A stretch of 64,000 nt of DNA from Pseudomonadota bacterium (lineage in GTDB: Bacteria > Pseudomonadota > Gammaproteobacteria > Steroidobacterales > Steroidobacteraceae): contig JBBCGI010000001.1 in assembly GCA_037200975.1 (NCBI GenBank), forward strand, positions 372,001-436,000. Reading direction: 5' to 3'. The translations under genes and the position numbers were made by a program. A model generated the notes under the pieces. It worked only from the letters and a program-made list of their open reading frames with translations, made no database searches and was not told where the DNA came from. Below, one piece after another: positions 27,404 to 37,800 of this stretch; within the stretch, counting starts at the first letter, position 1, and each line of letters starts with the position of its first letter.

Positions 27404-27631
27404 GTGAAGACCGGCAAGATAAACATTCACGAGGCCAAGACGCACCTTTCGCGCCTGGTCGAAGACGTCGCGAGCGGTCACGAGGTGTTGATCGCCAAGG
27501 GTGGCCGCGCCATGGCGCGGCTGGTGCCGCTGCGCCGCGACGAAACCCCACGCCGTCCGGGCGCGCTCAAGGGCAAGCTGCGCATCGACGACAACTTCGA
27601 ACGGCCGTGGATCGAGTTCGCGCCCGCCTGA
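27404..27631 (+). CDS. Phd/YefM-family antitoxin
   Basis: A 75-residue protein with the Phd/YefM N-terminal DNA-binding pattern (INIHEAKTHLSRLVEDVASG, then EVLIAKGGRAMARLVPL) and a short C-terminal tail that would wrap the toxin. It starts with GTG at 27404. The PIN toxin gene begins 29 bp after its stop. Antitoxins of this type repress their own promoter. Confidence 0.85.
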   Translation: MKTGKINIHEAKTHLSRLVEDVASGHEVLIAKGGRAMARLVPLRRDETPRRPGALKGKLRIDDNFERPWIEFAPA

Positions 27632-27660
27632 CCGGCCGCCCTCCCCTGCCCCGCCATTTC

Positions 27661-28041
27661 ATGCGCCTGTTACTCGATACGCAGATCTATCTCTGGTGGC
27701 TGGCGGACTCGCGCAAGCTCAAGCCGGCGCTGCGCGAACGCATCGAGGATGCTGACGAGGTGTTCGTGAGCGCCGCTTCGATCGTCGAGTGTGAGCAGAA
27801 GATCGCGGCCGGGTTGCTCGAAGGCGATCCGCAGGAACTGGTGCGCGGCATCAAGGCCAGCGGCTTCACCGAGTTGCCGGTGCGCGCGCGCCCGGCCGCC
27901 GCGGCCGCGGCGCTCAAGCCCGTCGACGGCAGCGACTTCTTCGATCGACTGCTGGTCGCGCAGGCCATGAGCGAGCCGCTGCGATTCCTGACCGCCAACC
28001 CGGCGCTGGCGCAGTACTCCGAGCTGGTCGAAGTCGGCTAA
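27661..28041 (+). CDS. PIN-domain toxin (VapC family)
   Basis: A 126-residue PIN ribonuclease-like toxin. Acidic residues of the active site are D6 (LLLDTQIYLWWL), E43 (SIVECEQKI) and D92/D95 (GSDFFDRLLVAQA). In the last conserved block, where many relatives have TAD, this protein has TAN (N113), which might affect metal binding. The ATG at 27661 fits PIN proteins better than the longer frame from 27607. The RNA target is unknown. Confidence 0.85.
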   Translation: MRLLLDTQIYLWWLADSRKLKPALRERIEDADEVFVSAASIVECEQKIAAGLLEGDPQELVRGIKASGFTELPVRARPAAAAAALKPVDGSDFFDRLLVAQAMSEPLRFLTANPALAQYSELVEVG

Positions 28042-28090
28042 TTTGCGCGGGAATGTTAGTCTCGCGCCTCAACCCACGAGGAGCGATGCC

Positions 28091-28210
28091 ATGAGCAAGG
28101 GAATGGACCAGAAGAAGAGCGTCAAGAAGAAGGCTGCGAAGTCTTTCGACGAGAAACGCGCTGCGAAGAAGGCCAAGAAAGCCGAGAAGCAATTCCTGCA
28201 GCGCCCCTGA
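28091..28210 (+). CDS. 39-residue Lys/Ala-rich basic small protein
   Basis: A short frame ATG 28091 to TGA 28210 preceded by GAGGAG at good spacing. The product begins MSKGMDQKKSVKKKAAKS and is about one third lysine, with an alternating Lys/Ala/Glu helix-like pattern (EKRAAKKAKKAEKQ). A strong hairpin terminator follows after about 50 bp, which supports a real expressed unit. The function is unknown; nucleic-acid binding is conceivable from the charge. Confidence 0.7.
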   Translation: MSKGMDQKKSVKKKAAKSFDEKRAAKKAKKAEKQFLQRP

Positions 28211-28262
28211 GCGTTCGAGCCCGGTGCACCCTGGCGTCCGGGAATCGCACGTTCGATGAAAC

Positions 28263-28291
28263 AAGGGCCCGTCGCGAGACGGGCCCTTTTT
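28263..28291 (+). terminator. Rho-independent terminator
   Basis: An 11-bp perfect stem AAGGGCCCGTC / GACGGGCCCTT with a GCGA tetraloop, followed by T residues. It lies after the small basic protein gene and ahead of the convergent M16 protease gene, and may act in both directions because AA precedes the stem. Confidence 0.88.
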
Positions 28292-28301
28292 CATGGACTA
28301 A

Positions 28302-31079
28302 CTATTGCGCGACAGGTTTGCCGTCCGCGTCGATGACGGTGACCTCGCCGAAGTTGAGCGCGCGCACCGGTTTTTCGATCTTGGCGAGATCTCCCACGAC
28401 CACCCAGGTCAACGCCTCCGGGTGGATGAGCTCGCCCGCCACGGCGTTCACCCGCGCGGGTGTCAGCGCATTCAGGTCGCCGACGAAGTCGTTCCAATAG
28501 GAATCCTTGAGTCCGAAGATGAGAATTTCGCCGTACGAGCCCGCGATCTCGGTGGACGTCTCGTTGTTGCCCGGCAACGCGATCGCGATGCTGTCCTTGG
28601 TGAATTTGAGTTCCGCGTCGTCGGCCTTCTTCGTGGTCAGCAGATCGCGCAGTTCCTTGCGGATTTCGACCATGGACTCGGCGGTCTTGTCGGTCTGTAC
28701 ACCGGCGCCCGCGCGGAAGGTGCCCTGCCCGACCGCATCGGTGACGCCCGCGCCCGCACCGTACGACCAGTGTTTGTCCTCGCGCAGGTTCATGTTCAGA
28801 CGGGAGACGAAATTGCCGCCCAACAGCGTTTCCAGCGCGACGAACTCGATGTGGCTCGGATCCGCGCGGGTCGGGCCGATGCTGCCCGCGACGATCTGCG
28901 ACTGCTCGGCGCCCGTGCGGTTGATGAGGAATACGCGCGCCTTCGCCGGCAGCTGGACCGTCGCGATGGTCTTCACAGGCTTCGCTTCGGCAGGCGCGCG
29001 CCACGCGGCGAAACGCTGCTCGAGCATCGGCTGGATCTTCGCGAGCGAGGTATCGCCGACGACGAGCAACACCGCGTTGTCGGGGCGAATCCAGCGCTTG
29101 TAGAACGCGGCAAGTTCCGCGCTCGTGAAGCCCGTGACGGCCTCGACGGTGCCCGTGCCCGACGCAGGGTTCGCGTAGGCGTGGCCTTCGCCATAGAGAA
29201 TCTTGGGCAGGACGCGCTGGATCGACGCCGCCGGCTGCGCCTTTTCCTGCTGAATCGTCGCGAGTGTCTGGCCGCGCAACCGGTCGAGTTCCTTCGCCGG
29301 AAACGTCGGGTTCATCAGCAGATCGGTGTACAGATCGAGCGACTCGCCGAGTTTGCTGCTGAGCGCGTTCATGCGCAGGAACGAGCGATCGAGCGATGAA
29401 CCCACCCCGAGCGTGGCGCCCAGGGATTCAGCGCGTTCCGCGATCGCCACGGAATTCCGCGTCTTGGTACCTTCCTGCAACATGAGCATCGAGAGACGCG
29501 CCGTGCCGGGCTTGGCCGAACTGTCCGCGGCAAAACCCGCGTCCGCGATCAGCGTGAGGTCGACGACCGGCGCGTTGTGCCGCTCGACCACCACTACCTG
29601 CAAGCCGTTGGATAGTTTGGCGCGCGTCGGCGCTGGCAGTGTCAGCGACGGCGGCGTTCCCGTATCGGGACGTTTGGAGCGATCGACCGTGGAGGCCGTG
29701 GTCTTGTACTCGGGCGTCGGGATGACATTGACGATGAACACACCGTCCGAGAGCCAGCGCCTGGCAGCCCCCTGCACATCGGCCGCGGTGGCACTGCCTA
29801 CCCAGCCAAGCCGCGTCTTGTAAAACTCCGGCGTTCCGCCGTACACCATGCTCTCCGCAAGGATCGAGGACTTGCCGCCGAATCCGTCGATGCGTTCGAT
29901 GCTGCGCGCGAAGTTGGCATAGTTGGCGGTACGCACGCGTTCGACCTCGGCCGGGGTCGGGCCCGTCGCGAGGAACTTCGCCAGCTCCTCGTCGATGGCT
30001 TTTTCGACCGCGGCGGGATCGGCACCCGGTTTCACCGTGACGTACAGCTGGATCTGCGAGCCGATCTCGAAGGGTCCGATGTCCGCGGCAACCGCGGTCG
30101 CGGTGCGGTCCGTGTAGACCAGGCGCTTGTACAGCCGGCTGTTCTTGCCGTTGCCGATCAGGTCGCAGGTCATGTCGAGCAGCGTGAAGTCGCGCTGCTT
30201 GTAGCCGGGAATGTTCCACACCTTATATATGCGCGCCTGGGGAACGCGGTCCTGCACCGTGGCACGGCGGGTACCAGTCATCTTGGCGATCCACTCTTGC
30301 TGGCGATTGATCACAGGACCTGCGGGAATGTCGCCGAAGTATTTTTCGACCTTCTGCTTCGCATCCGCCAGCGTGATGTCGCCGGCCAGCACGATGACGG
30401 CATTGGCGGCGCCGTAGTACGCACGGAACCACTCCTTCACGTCATCGAGCGACGCGGCGTTCAGGTCTTCCATCGAGCCGATGGTTTCCCAGGAATACGG
30501 GTGGCCGGCCGGATACGTGCTGGTGGTGATGAGTTCGTCGACCTTGCCGTACGGTGCATTCATACTCTGGCGCTTCTCGTTCTGCACCACGCCGCGTTGC
30601 TCGTCGAGCACCCTCTGGTCGATCGCGCCGAGCAGGTGGCCCATGCGGTCCGATTCCATCCACAACGTGAGATCGAGCGCCGAGGTCGGCACGTTCTGGA
30701 AGTAGTTAGTGCGATCGAGCCAGGTCGTGCCGTTGAGTTTGCTGGCGCCGGCGGCTTCCATCACCTTGAACCAGTCGTCCTTGTAGTTCTCCGTACCGTT
30801 GAACATCAGGTGTTCGAACAGGTGCGCGAAGCCGGTGCGGCCCGGGCGCTCATCCTTGCTGCCGACGTGGTACCAGATGTTGACCGCCACCACCGGCGCC
30901 TTGTGATCTTCGTGGACGATGAGCGTGAGCCCGTTGTCGAGCACCAGCTTCTGATACGGGATGTCGACGACGGGAAGCGGCGACGCCTTGGAAGCAACCG
31001 TTGCCGTGCCTTCCTGGCCCAAGACCAGCGACGATACCGACAACAACGCAATCGAAGCGCAGAAAGCCAGGGTTTTCAT
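28302..31079 (-). CDS. M16-family zinc metallopeptidase (two-domain), exported
   Basis: A 925-residue pitrilysin-type protease. A signal peptide is visible (MKTLAFCASIALLSVSSLVL ending near Q22). The inverted zinc motif HLFEH is at residues 86-90, followed by FNGTENY. A second M16 homologous half starts near PTRAKLSNGLQVVVVERHNAP and lacks HxxEH, as is usual. It is probably periplasmic, degrading short peptides. The frame upstream of 31079 belongs to no family feature and was excluded. Confidence 0.93.
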   Translation of the reverse strand: MKTLAFCASIALLSVSSLVLGQEGTATVASKASPLPVVDIPYQKLVLDNGLTLIVHEDHKAPVVAVNIWYHVGSKDERPGRTGFAHLFEHLMFNGTENYKDDWFKVMEAAGASKLNGTTWLDRTNYFQNVPTSALDLTLWMESDRMGHLLGAIDQRVLDEQRGVVQNEKRQSMNAPYGKVDELITTSTYPAGHPYSWETIGSMEDLNAASLDDVKEWFRAYYGAANAVIVLAGDITLADAKQKVEKYFGDIPAGPVINRQQEWIAKMTGTRRATVQDRVPQARIYKVWNIPGYKQRDFTLLDMTCDLIGNGKNSRLYKRLVYTDRTATAVAADIGPFEIGSQIQLYVTVKPGADPAAVEKAIDEELAKFLATGPTPAEVERVRTANYANFARSIERIDGFGGKSSILAESMVYGGTPEFYKTRLGWVGSATAADVQGAARRWLSDGVFIVNVIPTPEYKTTASTVDRSKRPDTGTPPSLTLPAPTRAKLSNGLQVVVVERHNAPVVDLTLIADAGFAADSSAKPGTARLSMLMLQEGTKTRNSVAIAERAESLGATLGVGSSLDRSFLRMNALSSKLGESLDLYTDLLMNPTFPAKELDRLRGQTLATIQQEKAQPAASIQRVLPKILYGEGHAYANPASGTGTVEAVTGFTSAELAAFYKRWIRPDNAVLLVVGDTSLAKIQPMLEQRFAAWRAPAEAKPVKTIATVQLPAKARVFLINRTGAEQSQIVAGSIGPTRADPSHIEFVALETLLGGNFVSRLNMNLREDKHWSYGAGAGVTDAVGQGTFRAGAGVQTDKTAESMVEIRKELRDLLTTKKADDAELKFTKDSIAIALPGNNETSTEIAGSYGEILIFGLKDSYWNDFVGDLNALTPARVNAVAGELIHPEALTWVVVGDLAKIEKPVRALNFGEVTVIDADGKPVAQ

Positions 31080-31218
31080 GATGTTCCTTTGGTGGCCGCG
31101 CTCTTGTTTCCCAGGTGTGGGGGCGGCTCGATGGACGAATGCTATATGCAAGGCGGGGAAACGTGCAGTGGGTACGGCGAAATGAGCGCGGCCTGCGCCA
31201 GGACGTTCGCCCTTTCTG

Positions 31219-31656
31219 TCATTGCCCCGACGCGGTCGTGAAGCCGCGGCAGACCACCGCCAACTTGTTGCCGTCCGGGTCGCGCAGATAGGCCGCGTAA
31301 AAATCCGGGTTGTACAGCAATCGCAGACCGGGCGCGCCTTCGGAAGTTCCGCCGTGGGCCAGCGCGGCCACGTGAAACTCGTCAACCTGGCGCCAGCTCT
31401 TCGCCCACAAGGCGACCATGCTGCCGTTGCCGACACTGGCGCGTTCGCCGTTGTACGGCTTGCAGACCCAGAGCGCGTCCTGCACGGCACCTTCCCGTTC
31501 GTAACGGCCCCAGCCTATCCACCCGTTCCAGCTCGTTTCGCTTTCGCCGGAGGTGTCGCAGCGCCGGAAGCCCAGCGTCGCGAGCGTCGCATCGTAGAAC
31601 CGGGCCGAACGCTCGAGGTCGTTCGACCCGAGGCAGATGTACGCGAACATGTTCAT
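31219..31656 (-). CDS. VOC-family (glyoxalase-like) protein
   Basis: A 145-residue vicinal-oxygen-chelate protein beginning MNMFAYICLGSNDLERSARF, with FYDATLATLGFRR and a closing YAAYLRDPDGNKLAVVCRG block. These are typical beta-alpha-beta-beta-beta modules. The substrate is unknown. I start at ATG 31656 because the upstream frame overlaps the RDD gene. Confidence 0.87.
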   Translation of the reverse strand: MNMFAYICLGSNDLERSARFYDATLATLGFRRCDTSGESETSWNGWIGWGRYEREGAVQDALWVCKPYNGERASVGNGSMVALWAKSWRQVDEFHVAALAHGGTSEGAPGLRLLYNPDFYAAYLRDPDGNKLAVVCRGFTTASGQ

Positions 31657-31693
31657 TGTCGATCCCCTTGCCTGGTCCGATCCGTAGACATCG

Positions 31694-32188
31694 TCAGTGC
31701 CGGGTGATGACAACCGTGCCCGCGAGCTTGTCGTGCCACGCCTGTTTGCGCGAATCGAATGCCACCCAGAGGTAGCCCAGCATGAAAACGATCGCCGAGA
31801 GAAAGTACGCGAAGTAGCGGCCAATGGCCTGTCCCGTGGAGATGGGCATTCCCGTCTCCGCATCGACGATCTTGAGCGACAGCGCCATCTTCCCCGGCGT
31901 CGCCTGCCGGGTTTTCCAGAATGCGATCGTCGCGAGTGCCGGCAGCACGTACGAGATGAGGAATTCGGCGCCGCCCGGGATGAACCCGCGCGATGTGTCG
32001 GCGAAATAACCCCAGCCGTAGACGAAGCCAAGCAGTGGCATCGTGATGCACAGGATCAGGATCGAATCGATGATCACCGCGAGTACCCGCTTCCAGAACC
32101 CGGCGTACTGCATGTTTTCTACGTCGAAAACCTCGGTATCGCCGACCTTCGCGGTGGGTGGCGCGTAGCGATTGGCCTGATTGTTCAC
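31694..32188 (-). CDS. RDD-family membrane protein
   Basis: A 164-residue RDD protein: AGFWKRVLAVIIDSILIL holds the conserved Arg and Asp of the first membrane helix, followed by QATPGKMALSLKIVD and the late FDSRKQAWHDKLAGTVVI. Three or four membrane segments are visible. It precedes the VOC gene on the same strand with a 37-bp gap. The transport role proposed for some RDD proteins cannot be assumed. Confidence 0.9.
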   Translation of the reverse strand: MNNQANRYAPPTAKVGDTEVFDVENMQYAGFWKRVLAVIIDSILILCITMPLLGFVYGWGYFADTSRGFIPGGAEFLISYVLPALATIAFWKTRQATPGKMALSLKIVDAETGMPISTGQAIGRYFAYFLSAIVFMLGYLWVAFDSRKQAWHDKLAGTVVITRH

Positions 32189-32273
32189 ATCGATCTCCCG
32201 GCGTTGTCCGTCGATTCGCGATCCTCAAACTCTTCTGCCGCGACCACGATAATCGCTACACCCGCACCTGCCG

Positions 32274-34289
32274 ATGGTGATGCGTTACGCTTCGCCTCCG
32301 ATGCGCGTTTTACTCGTTACCCCGCCCATGATCCAGCTCAATACGCCGTACCCCGCGACGGCGTATCTGACCGGTTTCCTGCGCCTGCATGCAGCAAAAC
32401 TGGGGCTCGAGGTGACACAGGCCGATGCATCTTTGACATTGTTCCTGCGGCTTTTTTCAGCGCCCCTGCTCGCGCGTATGGCCGAAGAACTGCGCGCGCG
32501 CGCGAAAGCGCTCGGCAAGCGCGCTGCGATGCCACCCCCGGTCGCGCACTTTCTCGCCCACGCCGGACGCTACGTCGACACGGTGGAGCCGGCGATTCGT
32601 TTCCTGCAGCGGCGCGATCCCAGCCTCGCGTTTCGCATCGTCGGGCGCGCGTTCCTGCCGGAGGGGCCGCGCTTCGCGCACCTGAGCCCGCCGCCTTCGG
32701 CCGATCACGCCGAGCTGGACGATCACCTGGCATCGGCGTTCGGCACGCTCGGCACCACGGAGCAGGCGCGTTATCTCGCCAGCCTCTTCGTCGACGATCT
32801 TGCCGATGTCTGGCGCGACGGCATCGATCCGCATTTCGAATTGGCCCGTTACGGGGAACGTCTCGCCGCAAGCTCCGCCACCTTCGATGCGCTGCACACC
32901 GCGCTCGACGGCGAGCCCACATTGATAGACACCACGCTCGATGACATCACGCGCGAGCTGGTCGCCCGCGAACGGCCGGATTTCGTGGCCATCACCGCGC
33001 CGTTCCCCGGCAATGTGTACGGCGCGTTCCGCATGGCGCGCACGATCCGTGCGATCGCGCCGCAGACAACGCTGGTGCTCGGCGGCGGCTGGGTCAACAC
33101 CGAACTACGTTCGCTGCGCGAGCCGCGCGTGTTCGACTACTTCGACTATGTGACACTCGACGACGGCGAGCGGCCGCTGCTCAATCTGCTCGCGCGATTG
33201 CGGGGCGGCGACGCGCCACTGGTTCGCACGTTCGTCCGCAAGGACGGCGCCGTGCGATTCGAGACCGACGCGAAGCAACAAGACTTCGCGCAGAAGGACA
33301 CGGGCGTCCCGACCTACGACGGCCTGCCGCTCGAAAAATACGTCTCGCTCATGGAAATGCTGAATCCAATGCACCGGTTCTGGTCGGACGGCCGCTGGAA
33401 CAAGATCACGCTCGCGCACGGTTGTTACTGGAAGAAGTGCGCGTTCTGCGACGTCTCGCTGGACTACATCGGCCGCTACGACAAGCCCGGCACCGACGTC
33501 GTGATGCAGCGGATCCGCGCGTTGATCGAGGAGACCGGCGAGACCGGCTTCCACCTGGTCGATGAAGCCGCGCCGCCCGCGGGCATGCGTTCGCTCGCGA
33601 AGCGGTTGATAGACGAGAAGTTAGCCATCACCTGGTGGGGCAACATCCGTTTCGAGAAGACCTTCAATGCCGAACTGTGCAGCCTGCTGGCCGCATCCGG
33701 ATGCGTGGCGGTGAGCGGCGGGCTCGAAGTGGCCTCCGACCGGCTGCTGGAGCTCATGAAGAAAGGCGTCACCGTCGAGCAGGTGGCGCGCGTGACGCGC
33801 GCGTTCACCGACGCCGGCATCATGGTGCACGCCTATCTGATGTACGGCTTTCCGACCGAGACCGCGCAGGACACCATCGACGCACTGGAGCGCGTGCGCC
33901 AGTTGTTCGCCGCCGGGTGCATTCAATCCGCGTACTGGCATCGCTTCGCGGCCACGGCGCATTCACCGATCGGGATGCATCCGGAGCGATACGGCATCAC
34001 GCTGCATCCGCCGCCGGACATTCTCTTCGCCCACAACGACGTCGCGTTCCACGATCCGGTTGGAACCGATCACGATTTCCTCGGCAGCGGGCTGCGCAAG
34101 GCGCTCTACAACTACATGCATGGCATTGGTCTCGATGAAGACGTGCGCATGTGGTTCGAACAGCCGGCGCAACCGCGGGGCCGCCCCCATGGCGGCCGCA
34201 ACGGCCAGCGCAAAAGCCGCGGCGGTGCCAGCATATCCGTGCCGCGCACCACGGTGCCGCGCGACCTGATCGAGCGCTCGCTCGGCTGA
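32274..34289 (+). CDS. B12-binding-domain radical SAM protein
   Basis: A protein of about 671 residues with an N-terminal cobalamin-binding-like Rossmann part (MRVLLVTPPM at 32301; PDFVAITAPFPGNVYGAFRMA; VLGGGWVNTEL) and a radical SAM core with the 4Fe-4S motif CYWKKCAFC near residue 384. Later blocks are GFHLVDEAAPP, SGGLEVASDRLLELMKKGV and YLMYGFPTET. The C-terminus is Arg/Gly-rich. The start may be 32274 or 32301. The substrate is unknown; the next gene, rluE, begins 1 bp after its end. Confidence 0.85.
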   Translation: MVMRYASPPMRVLLVTPPMIQLNTPYPATAYLTGFLRLHAAKLGLEVTQADASLTLFLRLFSAPLLARMAEELRARAKALGKRAAMPPPVAHFLAHAGRYVDTVEPAIRFLQRRDPSLAFRIVGRAFLPEGPRFAHLSPPPSADHAELDDHLASAFGTLGTTEQARYLASLFVDDLADVWRDGIDPHFELARYGERLAASSATFDALHTALDGEPTLIDTTLDDITRELVARERPDFVAITAPFPGNVYGAFRMARTIRAIAPQTTLVLGGGWVNTELRSLREPRVFDYFDYVTLDDGERPLLNLLARLRGGDAPLVRTFVRKDGAVRFETDAKQQDFAQKDTGVPTYDGLPLEKYVSLMEMLNPMHRFWSDGRWNKITLAHGCYWKKCAFCDVSLDYIGRYDKPGTDVVMQRIRALIEETGETGFHLVDEAAPPAGMRSLAKRLIDEKLAITWWGNIRFEKTFNAELCSLLAASGCVAVSGGLEVASDRLLELMKKGVTVEQVARVTRAFTDAGIMVHAYLMYGFPTETAQDTIDALERVRQLFAAGCIQSAYWHRFAATAHSPIGMHPERYGITLHPPPDILFAHNDVAFHDPVGTDHDFLGSGLRKALYNYMHGIGLDEDVRMWFEQPAQPRGRPHGGRNGQRKSRGGASISVPRTTVPRDLIERSLG

Positions 34290-34290
34290 C

Positions 34291-34854
34291 ATGCTCGTTG
34301 CTTTCAACAAGCCCTTTGGCGTCAGCTGCAAATTCAGTCCGGAGCCGGGCAAACGCACGCTGGCCGACTTCATCGACGTACCGGATATCTATCCCGCCGG
34401 CAGGCTCGACACGGACAGCGAAGGCTTGCTGCTGTTGACGGACGTCGGCGTGCTGCAGACCCGCATCGCCGATCCGGGTCACAAACTCGCGAAGGTGTAC
34501 TGGGCGCAGGTCGAAGGCGCGCCAACGGATGCTGCGATCGCGCCATTACGTGCCGGCGTGCGCCTGAGCGATTTCACCACGCAACCCGCAGGCGCGCGGC
34601 TCATCGACGAGCCTGACAACCTGTGGCCGCGCGATCCACCGATCCGCTATCGCGCGAGGATTCCCACGGCGTGGCTGGAGATCACCTTGCGCGAAGGCAA
34701 GAATCGCCAGGTGCGGCGCATGACTGCACACGTGGGTTTTCCGACGCTGCGCCTCGTGCGCGCGGCGATCGGCGATATCACTGTCGCGGGCATCAAGCTC
34801 GGCGAGTGGCGCGAGATCGACGCGGATGCACCCTGGAGTGCGGCGCGGTCTTGA
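34291..34854 (+). CDS. rluE: 23S rRNA pseudouridine synthase RluE-like
   Basis: A 187-residue RsuA-family pseudouridine synthase; E. coli RluE modifies U2457 of 23S rRNA. The catalytic aspartate is D40 in YPAGRLDTDSEGLLLLT, and REGKNRQVRRMTAHVGFPTLRL is the conserved C-terminal block. No S4 domain precedes it, as in RluE. It starts 1 bp after the radical SAM gene, so the two are likely co-transcribed. It is convergent with hrpA. Confidence 0.88.
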   Translation: MLVAFNKPFGVSCKFSPEPGKRTLADFIDVPDIYPAGRLDTDSEGLLLLTDVGVLQTRIADPGHKLAKVYWAQVEGAPTDAAIAPLRAGVRLSDFTTQPAGARLIDEPDNLWPRDPPIRYRARIPTAWLEITLREGKNRQVRRMTAHVGFPTLRLVRAAIGDITVAGIKLGEWREIDADAPWSAARS

Positions 34855-34863
34855 TGGCGTAGT

Positions 34864-37800
34864 TCACGAAGGCGACCTCTCGCGTTCGGTCCATGCGTCA
34901 TCCAGCCTGCGCGCGGAAATCGGCATGCGAGTCTTCAGCTGCTGGGCGAACAGCGACACGCGAAACTCCTCGAGCATCCAGCGGTACTCATCCGCGCTCG
35001 GCGGCTTGAGACCGCGCTCGGCCTTGACCTGCGCCCGGTAACGCGTTTCGAGCGGCGCCACCTCCGCGGCGAGCTGCGCATCGCGGCGCGGATCGCGCGG
35101 CGCCTTCTCCAGCCGCTGCTCGATCGCCTGCAGATACCTCGGGTATTCCTGCAACCGGTGCCAGGGCGTGAGGAGCAGGAACCCCGCCGGCACCAGCCAG
35201 GAAAGTTGCGAACGAATGTCGTCCGCGGTGCTTTGCGGCTCCTTCGCCAGCGCGGACTGGATACGGAACAGACGCTCGAGCGAGGCCTGCACGGAGCGCG
35301 AGATTTCCTGCACGGGGATTCCGATGCCGCCCCGCGAGTTCGCGATACGCTCGTCGAACGCCGCCGCGTTGCGCAACGGCTCCCGGCCCGCCAGGAACAC
35401 CGTCATCACGATGCGATCGAGCAGGTCTTCGCGCAGGTCGCGGCCCGCGACGAGATCCGGATTCAGCAACGGATGCGCCGCGAGCGTGCGATAGACCATT
35501 TCACCCTGCACGTTGACGGCGAGATCCCGGCGCAGCGGCTTCAGATCGCGCGCCATCACCAGCCGGATCAGACGCGTGGTGCCGCGCTCATGGCTCATGC
35601 GCGCCTCGGGCGGCGTGGCAAACACGCGCAAACCCACCGTCGCGCCTTCATCCACCAGCGCCGGGAAACCCACCTGTTGCCGAACACCCTGCGCCGCTTC
35701 CTGCCGCTCCGCGAGTTCGCCGAAGGTCCAGGATTTCTCTCCCGTGATCAGCTGCGATTGTTTGGCATAGACCTGCTCGGACACGCCGGAATGACGATTG
35801 CGTAGTTCGGCGAGGCTGCGCGAACGCGCGACCACTTTGTCCGCATCGTCGAGCAGCAGGAAGTTCATTCGCAGGTGTGCGGGCAGCAGGTCTTCGCGAA
35901 ACGCGTCGGGCGGCACCGGGACGCCAGCCGTGCGCAGCAGTGCAGCCGCCAATTGCACGTGCAGTGACCCCAGGCCGTATTCGAGCAGCGGCATCACGCG
36001 CGCCACCGCCTCCGGCACCGGCACGAAATGCACGCGCAGGTTCTTCGGCAACGAACGCACCAGCGCCTCTATCTTTTCATCGAACAACCCCGGCACCAGC
36101 CAGGCGAATGGCTCTTCGGGCAACTGGTTGAGCACATGCAGCGGAATGAGCGCGGAAACACCATCGTCTTCGTGCCCGGGCTCGAACCGGTAACGCAGCT
36201 GCACGACGACCGGACCCGCCGACACGTGATCCGGGAATCGCTCGGCTTCGAGCGCTTCGTCGCTGCCGGAAATGTCCCGCTCCGTGAGGAACAGGACCTT
36301 GGGATCTTTCGCTTCCGCCTCGCGCCGCCAGCGTTCGAACGCCGCGGACGTGGAGATGCCCTCGGGCACGCGCGCATCGAAGAACGCGTACAGCTGTTCT
36401 TCGTCCACCAGCAGGTCGACGCGCCGGCCCTTCTGCTGCTGATACTCGGTGTCGTCCAGCAACTGGCGATTGTTCGCCAGGAACGGCGCACGCGAGTCGT
36501 ACTCCATGAGCACCAGCGCGTGGCGGATGAACAGCTCGCGCGCCGCCTTCGGATCGACGCGTTCGTAGGGCACGCGGCGATCGGTGGACAGCGTGAGCCC
36601 AAACAAGGTCGTGCGTTCGTAGATAGACGCCCGCCCGGCCCGGCGCTCCCAATGCGGATCGTAGTGATGGCGCTTGACGAGGTGCGCGCCGGCCTGCTCG
36701 ATCCAGGCGGTTTCGACACGCGCCACGGTGCGCGCATAGACTTTCGTCGTCTGCACCTGCTCCGCGCTGACGATCCACGCCGGCCGCGATTTGAACTGCC
36801 CCGACCCCGGGTGGATGAACACCTTCGTACCGCTGGCGCTCAGGTATTCGGCCTGCTCCTTGCGCTGCGCCACCTGCGACAACAGCCCGGCCAGCAGGGC
36901 GCGGTGCAGCGCGTCGTATTGCGCGGGCTGCGTGTTCATCTTCAACGCGAGCTCGCCCTTGACGACCTCCATGACCTGCGCATGCACGTCGTGCCACTCG
37001 GTGAGTCGTAGATAGGAGAGGAAGTTCTCCTTGCACCAGCCGCGCAATTTGGCGCGCGAAAGGTTTTCGCGTTGTTCGGTCCACGCGCGCCACAGCTTGA
37101 GCAACGAAAGGAAGTCCGACTGCTCGTCGCGGAACAAAGCGTGTTTCTGGTCCGCCTGGGTTTGTTTGTCCGCCGGGCGATCGCGTGGATCGGGCACGGA
37201 CAATGCAGAGGCGATGATCGCGACCTCCTCGAGGCAATGCTCCTGCGCTCCGGCGAGCAACATGCGGCCGAGCCTCGGATCGAGTGGCAGCCGTGCCAGC
37301 TGGCGGCCGATGTCCGTGAGTTTGCCGTCGTCGGACAGCGCATTGAGTTCATTGAGCGTGCGCTGGCCGTCGCGCACCATCCTTCCATCCGGCGGCTCGA
37401 CGAACGGAAACGCCTCGATGTCGCCTAACTTCAACGCATGCATCTGCAGGATGACTGCGGCAAGGTTCGTGCGCTGGATCTCCGGTTCGGTGAAGTCCGG
37501 CCGCGCCAGGAAATCCTGTTCCGAATAAAGCCGGATCGCGATACCCGGGGCGACGCGGCCACAGCGACCCGAGCGCTGGTTCGCGGAAGCCTGCGAGATT
37601 TTTTCGATCGGCAGGCGTTGCAGCCGGCTGCGGTGGCTGTAGCGGCTGATGCGCGCGACGCCGGTGTCGATGACCGCGCGGATGCCGGGCACGGTCAGCG
37701 AAGTCTCGGCGACATTCGTCGACAGCACGACACGGCGCCGGCCGGAAGGCCTGAACACACGTTGCTGCTCTTCCTGCGACAGGCGCGAATACAGCGGCAG

